The notes beneath the pieces are model-generated. The model was given only the letters and a program-made list of their open reading frames with translations. It had not been told where the DNA came from and did no database searches. From Ligustrum vulgare (taxonomy: Eukaryota > Streptophyta > Magnoliopsida > Lamiales > Oleaceae): a stretch of DNA of 64,000 nucleotides. Position 1 is the first letter of the stretch. The number at the start of each line of letters is the position of its first letter. The stretch is taken from positions 63,572,234 through 63,636,233 of the forward strand of contig OY743174.1 of NCBI GenBank assembly GCA_963555705.1. Reading direction: 5' to 3'. A program made the translations under genes and the position numbers. This document shows positions 1 through 13,200 of this stretch, one piece after another.

Positions 1-368
1 TACTTAAAATAATTGGGGGCAAAAATAAAAGAAGGGCTTACGACCGTTAAAACCAATTGGGAAATAAAGTTTTTAGTAGTTGCATAAATTTGTTAAAATG
101 TTTTTACAAGTAAATTTTGGATTTGGGTATTTTTTATAAAAGGTTTTTCAAGTTTTCTCTCTACAAAAATATAACTTGTGGTTTTTCATCAAAAAGGTCA
201 AGAAAAAGTTTATCTTCTTGATTGGATTGAGAGTGCATGATTTTGATTTCCCATTGGTATGGTCGTGAGCCTACAATTCGGTCGGTAATCGAATTCATTG
301 ATTTTGGCATTTTTGGAGAATCATTCTTGGTGTTCTTGATTTTGTAAATCAAGGAAAAGATCCCAACA

Positions 369-802
369 GTGGTATCAGAGCCGAAAAGATTGTCTGGTGG
401 ACGCACGATCGAGTGGATGTGACTCCCTAACAATGACAGATGAATCGAGATGATGAGCCTCAAGATGAATTCCTGTGGTTTCTCACGAGATGGAAAGATC
501 CATGGTAACATAGTGTGCAGCGGCTATGGTGGATTATCTCGGTGAATGATGATCTCTCTGGGCATGAGGAGATGTGGCGGGATTTATCTTGAGGGAGGGC
601 CAGATGTAACTCGTGGGCTTTGTTTGAGGGAGGAATTGTTGGGATGCAAACAATCCCACATCGGTTGTGAAGAAGGAAATAAACCACCATATAACCCAAG
701 TGAGCTACTCCACCCATTACCAATTGGTTTTGGGTTGGAACTTCACTTGGGCCTGGGGTTTGGGCTTGGGATTAGGTAAAATTAATATCCATGGTCCCAA
801 CA
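369..802 (+). mobile_element. Small LTR element: primer-binding site, short internal region and 3' LTR
   Basis: An LTR end (TCCCAACA, ending 368) is followed at once by GTGGTATCAGAGCC, a primer-binding site complementary to initiator-Met tRNA. The internal region has no coding capacity and is about 268 bp long. It ends in a purine-rich stretch (TTTGAGGGAGGAA) before TGTTGGGATGCAAACAATCC (637), a typical plant LTR start, and that LTR ends CCCAACA at 802. The layout is TRIM-like. The sequence upstream of 368 does not resemble 637-802 except at the terminus, so the two LTRs are rearranged or of different length; the 5' LTR start is not identified. Confidence 0.55.
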
Positions 803-2540
803 TTTAATGAGCCGTCGAACAGTGGCAAATCAGAACCAAATGTGAGCATAGTAATACCTAAAGGCTAAAACTTTGTCGTTGAAGCTAAAAAGTTACAAAG
901 TCCACAATATGCTATCGAGTTTTATTTTCTTTTGTTTCAATGTTAATTTTTAATTTTAGCCTCCATTTGGTAAAATGGAATTTATAAATTTTGTATATAA
1001 ACGCTCATGTAGAGATATCTTATAGGAGAATTTTTAAAAAATCAACAACTTCAATAAAAATCATTTTTTTCATGGAAAATTGGTCAATTAAATGGACGCT
1101 AAAGATTTTAAATCATTGTTGCAGTTGCTATTATTTGCAACACAGTAATAGAGACAAGATTTTTATTTATTTATTTTTTAATGAAGTTTCTATTTGTCAA
1201 ACTATTTAAAAATATATTTTTAACAACAAAAATTTTTAAATTACTTTTTTAGCACATATTTTTTTCTCTCCACTTTTCAACCACATATTTTACCTTGAAA
1301 ACATAAAAAATATATTTTTAAATACAAAATCTTTAACTAAGAGAGATTAATATGCTCTATGTTGTATTGCTGTTCGAACTTCGAAGGAATGTTCTTTTCT
1401 ATTGGATTAGTATTAATGCATTATGAAAATGAAAAATTATTTGAATATAAAAAAGTTAACTTTTATTAACCTCGTGTTTGACAATCATTTTAAAGAGAAT
1501 TGGTGTTTTGAATGACATTTTTTAAAGAATGTGTGGTTAAAAAGTAGGAAAAATTTGAATTTATGTATAGAATATTTTATTGTGTTAATGTTAAATGTAT
1601 GTTGAAATGAGTATTTAAAAAAAAAAAATGTTTTTAAAAAAAGATTGTTAAACAGGAACTAAATATAAAATAAGTTACTTAAATTGAAAAAAATAATAAT
1701 AATTCTCTTACTGACAAAACATATTAACTACTCGTATGGGAATAAAATGTATTTAAACATATTGAAAAGAAATTTTACTTTGAAGTAAATTTTTAAATCT
1801 AACCAAACTCGTCACATAAATGACCTCAAAAATCAATTTATTTCTCTCTTAAACCGTCCAACCAACCATAGAATAGGATAGTGACCAAAGAGCAATAAAA
1901 TCAATTTAGCAAGGTAGGTCCCCTACCCATATCCATATCCTCCAGTGAAACAGGTTATAATTACTAATTCGCTGTCGAATGAGAGCATATTTGGTAAAGT
2001 CAAAAATTTCAAGTTTTTTTAAATTCATTTTCAATTACGTATTTACGAAATTATCACTTTCAACCACACATATTCCCAAAAACTCCTACACCAAAAAGAC
2101 TCTAAATCGTATTTGTTATTAAAAAAAAAAAAAAAAATAGTATTATTAATTATTGTGTGTTTATTATTGTTTAAAAAGAATTTTTTTTTAAATAAATAAT
2201 AATTTTTAGGAAAAAAAATGACTGGAAAGTCATATATTGTATCCTTGACTTTTACTGAATAATTGAGATTTGAGTACGGCAGAAGGGAAAAAAAAAAATT
2301 AAAGAGAAACAAACAAGATCTTAACATCAATTCGTATTAGTTTTGTAGCATCTACTTGTCGATGAGTTTTTTACACGAGCAAACAAACAACATAACAGAT
2401 GATACGTCTTAACATACTTCTCAAAATAAAGGTGCTTTTAAGCTAATAAGCCAAGCATGTGCTTAAATCTCCTACGCCAACACAGCATCCAAAAAGAAAC
2501 ACTTGACATTAATTAAAACACTGACAGCAGAAATTTAAGT
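803..2540. other. AT-rich intergenic DNA, no gene recognised
   Basis: This stretch downstream of NRPE1 is AT-rich with several A or T homopolymers (for example 1617-1628 and 2120-2137). Short open frames here lack any recognisable domain and look random. The final part, just below the NRPE1 stop at 2649, presumably holds its 3' UTR and polyadenylation site, but I could not place either. Confidence 0.5.
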
Positions 2541-2648
2541 CAAGTCATACACCCATTCATCCATCCATCCATCATCCACTGAACATCCACAAATATATAA
2601 CTAGGATTTACAGCCAATATGTTAAAATAACCTGCCTTTTCTTTCACC

Positions 2649-3813
2649 CTACTGCCATCCAGGAGTTCCAGCTTCATCTCGAGCCGCAGTAGGACCCTTG
2701 TTCCAACCTGAAGCTCCAGCTTCATCTCTAGCTTGACTACTGTCTATCTTCCAGCCCTGAGTTCCAGATTCGTCTGCAGCTGGAGTACGTTCTGTGATCC
2801 AGCCTGGTGTTCCAGCTTCATCTCGATGGCCTGTGTTCCAGCCTTGAGTTCCAGATTCGTCCGCAGCCGGAGTACGCTCCTGGCTCCAGCCCGGAGTTCC
2901 AGCTTCTTCTGGAGCTGGAGTACGATCCGTGCCCCAGCGTGGAGTTCCAGCTTCATCTGGAGCAGGAGTACGATCCCGTTTCCAGCCAGGAGTTCTAGCT
3001 TCACCTGAGGCAGAACCACGATCCTTATTCCAGCCAGTACGAGCTTGCTGCCTTCTATAATACTTGGGAATAAAAGCTTCAGCCTGGTCGGGATACTTTT
3101 CCTTGAGGAAATTCTCCACACATTTACGGTAGGAAAAATCTTGCTTGGCACCATCAACAGAAACTGCATAGAAGCACCTACTATCCTGGAAATCCTGGTG
3201 CCTGCTAACCTGTTAAATCAAGTCCTGAAATTAGCTTAAAACAAGCAGCTAAAAATAATTACAAAAACAGAAAGGGAAAGAAGCAAGGCAGTCGACAGCA
3301 ATGTCACTTCAGTATACTTATAGGTACACATGATGAGTATACATCACACGCCATCTCAATCTCTAGCATATGTAAAATATGTTGTGCCTTTATTTTGTCT
3401 ACAATAAAGAACGGCATTATTTGGTAAAAAAATTACTCGGAACTTAAAAACAATACAACCACGAATGCACATTTTTGCCACTGTAAACAAGTGTGTGCAT
3501 GAATTCATAGGACAAAAAAATTAGATTCAAGAACATTTTTTTGTGAGCACAAGTTTAGTTCATCTATTCTTATGTCAAAAATATCTTAACGTTGAAAGCT
3601 CGTATTGAATCAAGAAGAAAAGCATAATGAATTATACATGAAACATACTATATAAGATAACAGACATTGACCGATTAATGCAGAACATATTAGCATACCA
3701 TGATATGTTTTAATCCAGCTCCCATCTTTGCAGCTTTATCAGGATGGTAATTCAACACATTATCCACCATGTATGATTGATCATCCCCGGATATAGGATC
3801 ACCATCATTGTAG
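2649..3813 (-). CDS. NRPE1: NRPE1 exons 17-18, DeCL-type domain and C-terminal GW repeats
   Basis: Exons 3699-3813 and 2649-3209 encode about residues 1804-2028. They complete the domain shared with the DeCL (defective chloroplasts and leaves) family: [35 protein letters not shown] and [18 protein letters not shown]. After YYRR comes a tail of nine tryptophan-containing units, about 15-16 residues each, with a core like DEAGTPGW followed by xxxRTPA; eight have GW and one has WG. The protein stops at TPGWQ. In Arabidopsis the corresponding tail is Gln/Ser-rich, so this tail is lineage-specific. A plus-strand reading over the repeats is an artefact of their periodicity. Confidence 0.93.
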
Positions 3814-6800
3814 CTTCACACAAAAGTTACTTGGTTAGATTTCAGATTCATATTTTATCAGTTCGCCCTAAAAAGAATCCAAAACCTCAACAAATCTTAG
3901 TAAACAAATCAATCAAAGGTGTTCCACTATAGTAATTCATCCCTTTTCTCTTCTTTTAAACCTTTCAAGAGAATAATATGATGGAAAAAACTTATTAATA
4001 AAATTGATAATATTGGTCCATAAATCCAGAAATTAGTTTTACATGTGCACAAGCATTATTTCAACTCAACGGCAGTAGTGGAATATTTATATCAACTCAA
4101 ATAAATTTGTAAGAATTCAGACAGTAAATCTTACTAATCAATAAGTGACAAGTCTGGTAAAAAAAAAAATAGGTGACAAGTCTGAGTTCAGCTATATGAA
4201 TTTTCTTTTCTACTCCATTTGTTTTATCACTGCATAATCTCATTAGTCATGAAAAACAAAACAATAATAGAGCAAATATTTTTCTTTGTTTTCATATATA
4301 TATATATATATCATTATTGCAATGTTATATTATCTTCTAAAGTACCAAAAACTGTTAATAATATTATAATTTGAAGGCTGAGAATCAAATCAAGAAATTA
4401 CCCTGTTTGGTTCATAATTCTTCTGATATTCTTCATAATTGCTTCAACATCTGAAAGAATGCCTTGCTCCTCCACAGTGAACAAATCCATGCGTTGCCTC
4501 GTCACAGTGAAGGTTCCAAGTGCACTGAAATCATCAGAAGAATCTTGTCTGCCACCAGAGCGACCCCTACCTCTATTGTTTTTCCAGTCTCCACTGGAGC
4601 GACCCCTACCTCGGCCTCTGTTTGAATCTCCTCTACCAGCAAAAGGTCTACGTGGAGCAAAACCAGAGTCATTTGATTCTTTTGGACTGGGATTCCAATT
4701 ACCAACTGAAGGATCTTTCTTCGCTTCCCTGGGAGATTGTGAATCAACCTTACCCCAGTCGTTCGAAGAGCCCCAAGCACTAGAAGGCTTTGACTGACTG
4801 CCTTGGCTAGCCACTTTAGCTTCCCATAGATTTTCATTTGAAGGTAACACATCGTTAGAGTCTCCATCAGCTGTAGAAATCAAGCGATCAGACTCTTTAC
4901 CAATTTCATCGGATTTTACAATTTTCTTACCCCAAGAAGACCATGAACCTGATCCAGCTTGTCCAACATCAGAACCCAATGCGTCCCAATCTGTAGCCCG
5001 TGAAGAATCCTCCTGAGCTTTTGCAGGGATAACATTTTCCATCTGAGCTGCATCCCGACCCCAGCTGGACTTATTATCATCCTTTGATGCACTCGGAACA
5101 GCCCAACTATTTTGGTCTTTCTTCTTATTCCAACCCATTTCATCTGACTCTCTGCCCCACCCTGACTGACAGCTTGACTTTGGTGTTCCAGCATTAGCCG
5201 ATATATTTCGATCATGATTTCCACTCCAGTCCTTCTCACCAGAAGATCGGCCCCAGTTGGACTGATTTTTTAGCTTTGGTGTACTTGCACTTGACCAATT
5301 ATTCTGATTATCTTTTTCCATCCAACCTTTTCCCTCAGAATCTCGCTTTTCACCCCAAGCAGAAAATGATACTAACTGCTCTTCTTGAATCTGTGCCGGG
5401 CGACTATCTTCTGTATGAACGTCCTTGCCCCAGTTGGACTGACCACTAGATTTAGATGCATTTGCACTAGCCCAAGTACTTTGTCCAGCCATTTCTGTAC
5501 GATCTTTTTCAACAGAATCAACCTTTTTCCCCCAGGCAGACCTGTTATTCTTTGGAGAATCTTCTGGTCCCTTTCCAGAGAATGTATCGTGCTTCTCGCC
5601 TTTATCAACACCCCAACCAGAAGCAGTCGAGCTTTGGACTTTCTCAACTGCCTGCCCCCAACTGCCATCCAAGTTAGCATCCTTAACATCTTTCTCTTTT
5701 TTATCGACGCCCCAGCCACGAGTTGAGCTTTGGACTTTCTCAGCTGCCTGCCCCCAACTGCCATCCAAGTCATCATTCCCACCTTTCTCATCCCCCCAGC
5801 CAGAACGTGTAGGACTTTTGGCTTTCTTTACCTTATCCCAACTACCAGTATCTTTGACGGTTATAGAAGATGTCTGTACCCATTCATTCTCATCAGGAGC
5901 AAAATTATCTCCATCTTCAAATGTTGGCTTCTCGATACCAGAATCTCGGACTGGAGACAGGTCCAAATCCATATATTCATCTTCCTGATCCAGATAATCA
6001 ATTTCCATGCCAAGGCAACTAGTACCCATGTATTCCTGCTTGGAGCTACTGCTTACCAAATGAAGAAAATCATACACATTCAGTCCATTTTGTTGATTCA
6101 ACTCAGCCTAGCAAAAAAATAGATTCAGACAATTAGTCTCGTTGATTATTTCTAATGTAAACCACCAAAGAAAAAATTCAACACTACCAAACAAATGCTT
6201 GTACCCCCCAAAAGGGAAAATAAAATAATATCAGGAAAGATAACAAGTGACCCCACCTTTCTAGTGTCCCAAAGAATTTCAAATGGGGATCCTGTGCCAA
6301 CAGACACATGTTTTCCCCAGGAACAAGAAGCCACAATGCTAGTCAAAGCATCAACATGACACTTTTCAGCAGCTCTTTCGAAGCATTTTCTTGGGGTCTG
6401 AAGCAGAGAAAAGATAAAAGACACGTCAAAGGGACAGATAACAAAGAATAGGAATGACACAATCCATACCAAGAAACAGAAAATGATCTTACAAACAGTG
6501 TCGCCTCCGTGAATGGTACTTGGAGATTAAGTGATCTTGACAATGATTTAATACCACCGGCATTAAAACCAATCAGATTGCCACCACATGTCATGCTATT
6601 GGCCAACAAAAGGAGATGATCTTTCAACACGCCTTTTGTAACCATTGTCACTGATGTGGACAGACGCTATAAATTAAGACTAAAGGTTAGCCTTTTGGAA
6701 AGACGAATAAAGAAATCTAAACAAGTGACAACAAACAACCAATACTAAAATTTAGTAACCAAAGATTTCACACAGGTTATATTATTGCTACAAAACATTA

Positions 6801-7191
6801 AAACTGACTTGAAAACAAAAAACACAATTATGAATCAGCAGCTATTGCAATAACATTAATATGACTTTAGTAAGACTCTAAGAGACAAACATAATGTCAA
6901 GCCATTGTTCTGGGACAAAGGCATCTACACTGAACAGAGAAATTACCATTCTTGAAGCTATTGAATTACAGAAGAAGAATAAAGCGTAAAGCCGCTTTTT
7001 TAACACGGAGGCATGATGACATCATCTGATTTTTCTTAAGAATGTTAAATGCATCATTTGCAAAAGCGTAAAATTTTGCTAAGCAACTTTCATTTGAAAA
7101 CAAAACAAGAAGATAGCTCTGAGAAGGCTATTTTAAATGAAAGCCCAATAATAACACAGAAGATACTAGGACCATAAGTCTGTTGTTTTTG

Positions 7192-7253
<62 letters not shown>

Positions 7254-10200
7254 GGTGGAAGTCTCATCCACCTTTTCGCTGCAACATTTTGGTGCTTTTA
7301 TTTATTCTTAATAATAAAGGTCCAGTTTCTTATCGAATCAAAAAAATAAAAATAAAAATTTGAATGTGTGGCAGTTTATGCAAGTACTAAATTTATTTAT
7401 CTTCGAATATATAAAATTATATTTAATCAGAACTCCCTAAATAATAATTTAGTAATATTCCAATATATACTATGATATAATTTTAGTAAGATTTGCATGA
7501 AAATAGTATTCAATTACTTTATCACATAAAAATATTACAATGTCATTTTCTTGATTTGATATTCTAAATCTACTTAAAAGCAATTTTGTCACTCCAGTAA
7601 GGATACAATTTCCAAATGAAAGATGGGTTCAAATAATGGAAAACTCTACAAAATAGGATTTGCGAGAAAATACCATGCAGGATTCCAAGCCCCACAGGTC
7701 ACAACCTTCTATCAGAAAAATGGCATTTCATACTCTCAAGGGTGATAACAAGAAAGATAATTCTGGTAGCCAATATCCATTAAATCTCAATAAAACTGAA
7801 AATACCAAGGAATGAAATTGTTTTCAAACGTTGAATAAATTTAAAGGCAGCATTTTTCAAACTTAAGACTGCCAAGAAGCAATATGAGCCCACCAAACAT
7901 CATCCAGGAATTTTTTTCTAGTTTTCCATCCCCATATTAGCGAATCGAATGACAGAAGAAAAGCCAGATATATGAACTTCTAAAGGTTCCTACAAAAGGG
8001 CCTCTCCCACCCATGCGAGTTCAATCCTTATTTAACCTTCACAAGCCTTCCGTGTAAAGATAGTTGCTGCAACACAATTGCCCTGTAACTTTAGAATACC
8101 CACTCCAATCCTCTGCTATTACTTCGAGAAGCTAAGGCCCTGTTCTCTTTATTGTTTTCATCCCGTTTTGAGTTTTCGATTTTCGAAAAAATATCAAAAA
8201 TGCGTTCACTTTGCCCATTTTCAGAAATTCATTTTCCAAAAAAAATATAAAATATAAAAGAAACTCAAAACGAGTTTATTGCGTTTTGGATATTTTGTAT
8301 TAAAAAGTCCAAAACGCGCGCTTTGGAAATTTCCTCTTTTTTTTGGTAAATGTGAAACACTTACTTCACTTGAAGTTCTTATGTTATTTTGCCATTATAT
8401 ATAGATCCATGTTAAGATTTATTTTATTTTATTTATTTATTTATTTATTTTTTTGTAAATGTGAAACACTTCCTTTTATATTATTTTGCCATTATATATA
8501 AATCCATGTTAAGATTTTGTTGGTATGGGGTTGGATTTTTGTTTAGCTGAAACAATATTAATGATGAATTTATTGACATAGAGAACTAATTGATTTATTG
8601 ACATTAAAATTAATGTAATTCAACAAATCAACCATTTTTTACATATAAAATATCACAAAATAAATATATCACAAAATTACAAAGTAAACGCATTTTTCAG
8701 TTTTCTATTTTTGAAAACAGTTTTCCAAAATCACAAATAGAACATGTTTTCAGCAATCCCAAAATCCAAAATTCAAAACAAAATCCAAAACTCAAAATTC
8801 AAAATCGAAACACAAAAAGAACGACATCTAAGCCTCTGTTTAGTAATTTTTATTTTTTTTTATAGGAAACAAAAATTTTATTCATGATGGAATTAGGAAC
8901 AATTACAAGAGCATGTGGATAAGATATCCACACCAAAAAATCTAAAAAGTCAATTCAGGGCTATAAACCAAAAAAGTTCACAATTATTAGAAATGTATGG
9001 TTTCTAGATAGCTTGTCGGATTTAAACACAATAAGAAACTATCCAGACCACTTAAATTCCCTGCTGCCCTTGCCCATAATCCTATAAAAAACATGATGTT
9101 ATCCCATAAATCTTCTATGGATCGTTCAATGTTATCAAAAATTCTCTGATTCCTCTCTATCCATATGGCCTAAGCTGTTCCCATGACAATCAGCTTCCAT
9201 AACTCCTTTCTCTGCTTTCCTTTCTCCCCAGAATGCCATTTAATAAGAATCATATCAGCCCACTTTAGTGGGAAAACTCCTGCTTCGCCAAACATACACA
9301 AGATTTTATCCCAAATCTTTCTAACAAACTCACAATGAATTAAGATGTGATCAATACTTTCATTCACCTTTCTGCACATAATACAAAATGACGGTGATAA
9401 GCACCAATAAGGCCATTTCAATTGTAACAAGTCACAGGTGTTTACTTTCCCCAAAGAAACCAACCAAACAAAAACTTTGATTTTTGATGGCACCACACCC
9501 TTCCAAATGAAATTCATTTGCAGGAAGCAAGATTCATACGGGGGTTTGAGGATTACATTAAGAAAGGATTTGCAGGAAAAAATACCCGAGGGGTGGCTTA
9601 TCCAAATTCGTTTGTCCAAAGTAGCCGGGTCTAGGTTTGCGGTCTCGAGAAGGTTTAAGAGAGATACAAAGTCCTCGAGGTCTCTATCATTAAAATTCCT
9701 GAAAATTTTTAAGGACCAAGTCGGGTTGGAAAGAGGTTGAAACCAGACAACGTTAGAAATGAAGGATTCCTTATTTTTGGATAATCGGAATAGGCGAGGG
9801 AAGGAATCTTTGAGTATTTCATGGCCCAACCACTTATCAATCCAAAACCTGATCTTATCGCCCTTACCTACTACCAATTTGGTATTTTGCACAAAAATGT
9901 TCCAAGCTCTTGTAATAGATCTCCACGGTGCTCGAAAAGTGGAATTAACTTCAATATTTGCATCACAGGCGTTTGAATGGAGACCATACCGACTACGTAT
10001 AATGTTATGCCAAAGTGAATCCGGTTCAATGGAAAATCGCCATAGCCACTTCCCTAACAGGGCCAAGTTCTTGTGGTGAAGGTTACCAATTCCCAAACCC
10101 CCATAAATTTTTGGTTTCACAACTACCTCCCAGCTAAATAAGTGATCCTTAGAACCCTCACCTCTTCCCACAAAAAGTCCCTCATCATTTTTTCAATCAC

Positions 10201-13200
10201 CTTTACAACTTTCAAAGGCATGTGGAATATTGACATAAAATATGTGGAAATACTGCCTAGTATCGCTTGCAGTAGCACAAGCCTTCCACCTCTTGATAAA
10301 CAACTTTTGTGCCATCCTTCTAATCTTCTTGCCACTTTCTCCATCACTGGGTTCCAAAACGAAAAAGCCCTTAGATTACCTCCCATCGGTAGGCCCAGGT
10401 AACACAATGGCCAAACTCCTTTAACACAACCCAACTTGTTGGCAATGTCTTCAATTCGTTCCTCCATATGTTAATACCTACCACCGCACTTTTTGCCATG
10501 TTTATCTTTAGCCCTGTTGATTTTGAGAAAATCTCTGGAATGCCCATGAGAATTTCGAAGCTATCTTCCTTATTTTCCAAGAAAAATATACTATCATCTA
10601 CAAACTGGAGATGAGACACCCTTACATTGTCTTTCCCAATCTTGAAACCATCCAGTTTCTCCATTTCGCACGCCTTGTTTACTAGTCTGCTCAACACATC
10701 TCCTACTAGGATGAATAGAAACGGTGATAATGGATCTCCCTGTCTTAATCCTCTAGACGCACCAAATTTTCCCCTTGGTTTACCATTAATCATCACCGAG
10801 AAATTTGCTGACGAAAAACAGCCCCAAATCCACTTTCTCCATCTTTCTCCGAACCCCTTCTTTTCAAGCACGAAATCTAAAAATTCCCAACTAACATGAT
10901 CATACGCCTTTTCAAAATCAATCTTGAACACCACTCCTTTCTTTTTCATCCTATATTCCTCTAAAATTTCATTTGCAATTAACACCAAATCTAAAATTTG
11001 CAGTCCTTTAACAAACGCGCATTGAGCTCCATCAATCGTTTGTGGCACAATTTCCTTTAGTCTCAGTGCTAGCACTTTTGCCACTATCTTATATAAAGAA
11101 GTCACCAAACTTATCGACCGAAAATCCTTGATGGCAACCGAACTCAATTTTTTGGGAATTAGGCATATGATAGTCTCATTCACCCTTGCATTAACAATTC
11201 CATCGTCATAAAATTCTGAGAACACATTCATCAAATCCTCTTTGATAACATCCCAATTCTCTTGAAGCGCCGCCATAGAAAAACCATCTGAACCCGGCGC
11301 TTTATCTCCATCGCAATCAAATAGAGCTTTTCTCACCTCTTGTTCTGTGAATGGTTCCTCCAACTTTGACTTGTAATAATCAATGCTTGCCCATTCAATT
11401 CCTTCAATGCCAAAGTTAACCACTCCATTTCTTTTAAAAAGATTTTCAAAGAAATCAATAATCTCCTTCTCAATTTCCTCCTCAGTATGCAAGATCACTC
11501 CATTCCTATTCTCTAGTTTGTTGATCAAATTATTTGTCTTCCTACCACTCGCAATCCTGTGAAACATCTTAGTGTTATGATCCCATTCATTTACTCCTTT
11601 GATCTTTGTTTTTTGATTCCATGATGTTTCTTCTCTAATGATTATTTCCTGAAGATTTCTTTTTAGATTCCTTCTTTCAATTCTTTCCTCGATACTTATG
11701 CATTGATCCCCTTCCATTTTGTCAATGTCCTCTATTCTGTTCATTGTTGCTATTTTCTCCATCCTCACATCACCAAACTCTTCTTTATTCCACCTTTTCA
11801 AATGATCCTTAATAATTTTCAATTTTCCCATAAACTTAAAGCCCGCCCATCCTTCATGATCACTCTTTCCACCACTCCTTCCACTTCTTTTTGAAATCCC
11901 TATGCCTAAGCCACATATTTTCAAAACGAAAACGGGTAGGACCCCATTTGAATCTACAAGTGTCAAACACAATTGGGCAATGGTCTGAGGTGACTCGAAC
12001 AAGGGCTTCCTGTCTAGTTATCTCAAACATACCTTCCCATCCTTCCGTAAAGAGGAATCTATCCAATCTTAAACACGCCAATCTTTCTCTCATATTTGTC
12101 CATGTAAATTCTGAATTTGAGAGCGTTGAATCCTTCAACCCTGCCTCTCTTATAAAACAGTCAAAGTTCCTCATACTTCTAGTGTAATTTGAACCATTCA
12201 ATTTTTCTGACGGGTAACGTACAACATTAAAATCAACACCAATGCACCATCTATCTCCACACAAACCATATAAACCCGCCAGCTCTTCCCAAAACCCATA
12301 TCTTTCTTTTGGATTACAAGGTCCATATATCCCAGATAACCACCAACATTCTCCTCCCCCAACTGATTCTAACTGTACTAACACCGAAAAATTTCCCAAA
12401 AATACTTCTTTCCCCCTCAAGACTCTTGAGTCCCACATGGTTAAAATACCCCCAGATATACCTACAGACGGTAGAAAAACCCACTCCTTAAATCTAGAGC
12501 CCCAAACACTTCCTATAAACTTATTATGAAAAACTGGCCTCTTTGTTTCTTGTATTGTTACAACATCCGGCCTTTCCTTATATAACATCTCCTTTATCAA
12601 TTTCATTTTATTCTTACCACCCAATCCTCTAACATTCCAACTAATGATTTTCATTGAGGACTCACATTCTCCCTGCCTCTTTCACCTGTAAATAGTCTCC
12701 TATCATAATTGATACTGCTATGGAGATTTTTTAATTCTCTAACCTCTTTTTTGGTATTTTTCCTTGTATTGACTGTATTCCTACCTTTTTTTGTGATTTT
12801 CTAGAGACCTTAAAGGGACAAGGGATAACTTCAAAGTTCTAAGGATATGTGACAATCTCTCCAAATCATCCTCCATTCGGATTCCTGTATCACCATTCAC
12901 TATCCCTTTTTGGCTATGGTTAGGATAAACAAAAGTCGACACTTCCAAAGAACCGGATGCACTTGTGCAATTATGTTGCGTACTATCAGGTATACTACCA
13001 GTTCCAACGGCTGGTGCGAGATAATTCCGTTTATCCTCTTCAATAGCACCTGTGTTTTTATCGCAAGACACTGGAATATCTCTAGAAATTACCAAATGAG
13101 TGAAATAGGTCAATAATACCTAGCTTTGTTGGCCATTGAGGTGTGGTAGAAAAAGTAGAAAATTCAGGCCTGTTAACTAGCTTGGTATTTGAAACTGAGG

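Noticed and set aside
803..860. Second primer-binding-like site, AACAGTGGCAAATCAGAACC (824)
   Set aside because: It resembles TGGTATCAGAGCC only loosely and has no LTR structure around it that I could confirm.
2733..3008. Open plus-strand frame ([14 protein letters not shown] repeats) over the NRPE1 C-terminus
   Set aside because: It is the antisense shadow of the periodic GW repeats; the minus-strand frame joins NRPE1 through spliced exons.
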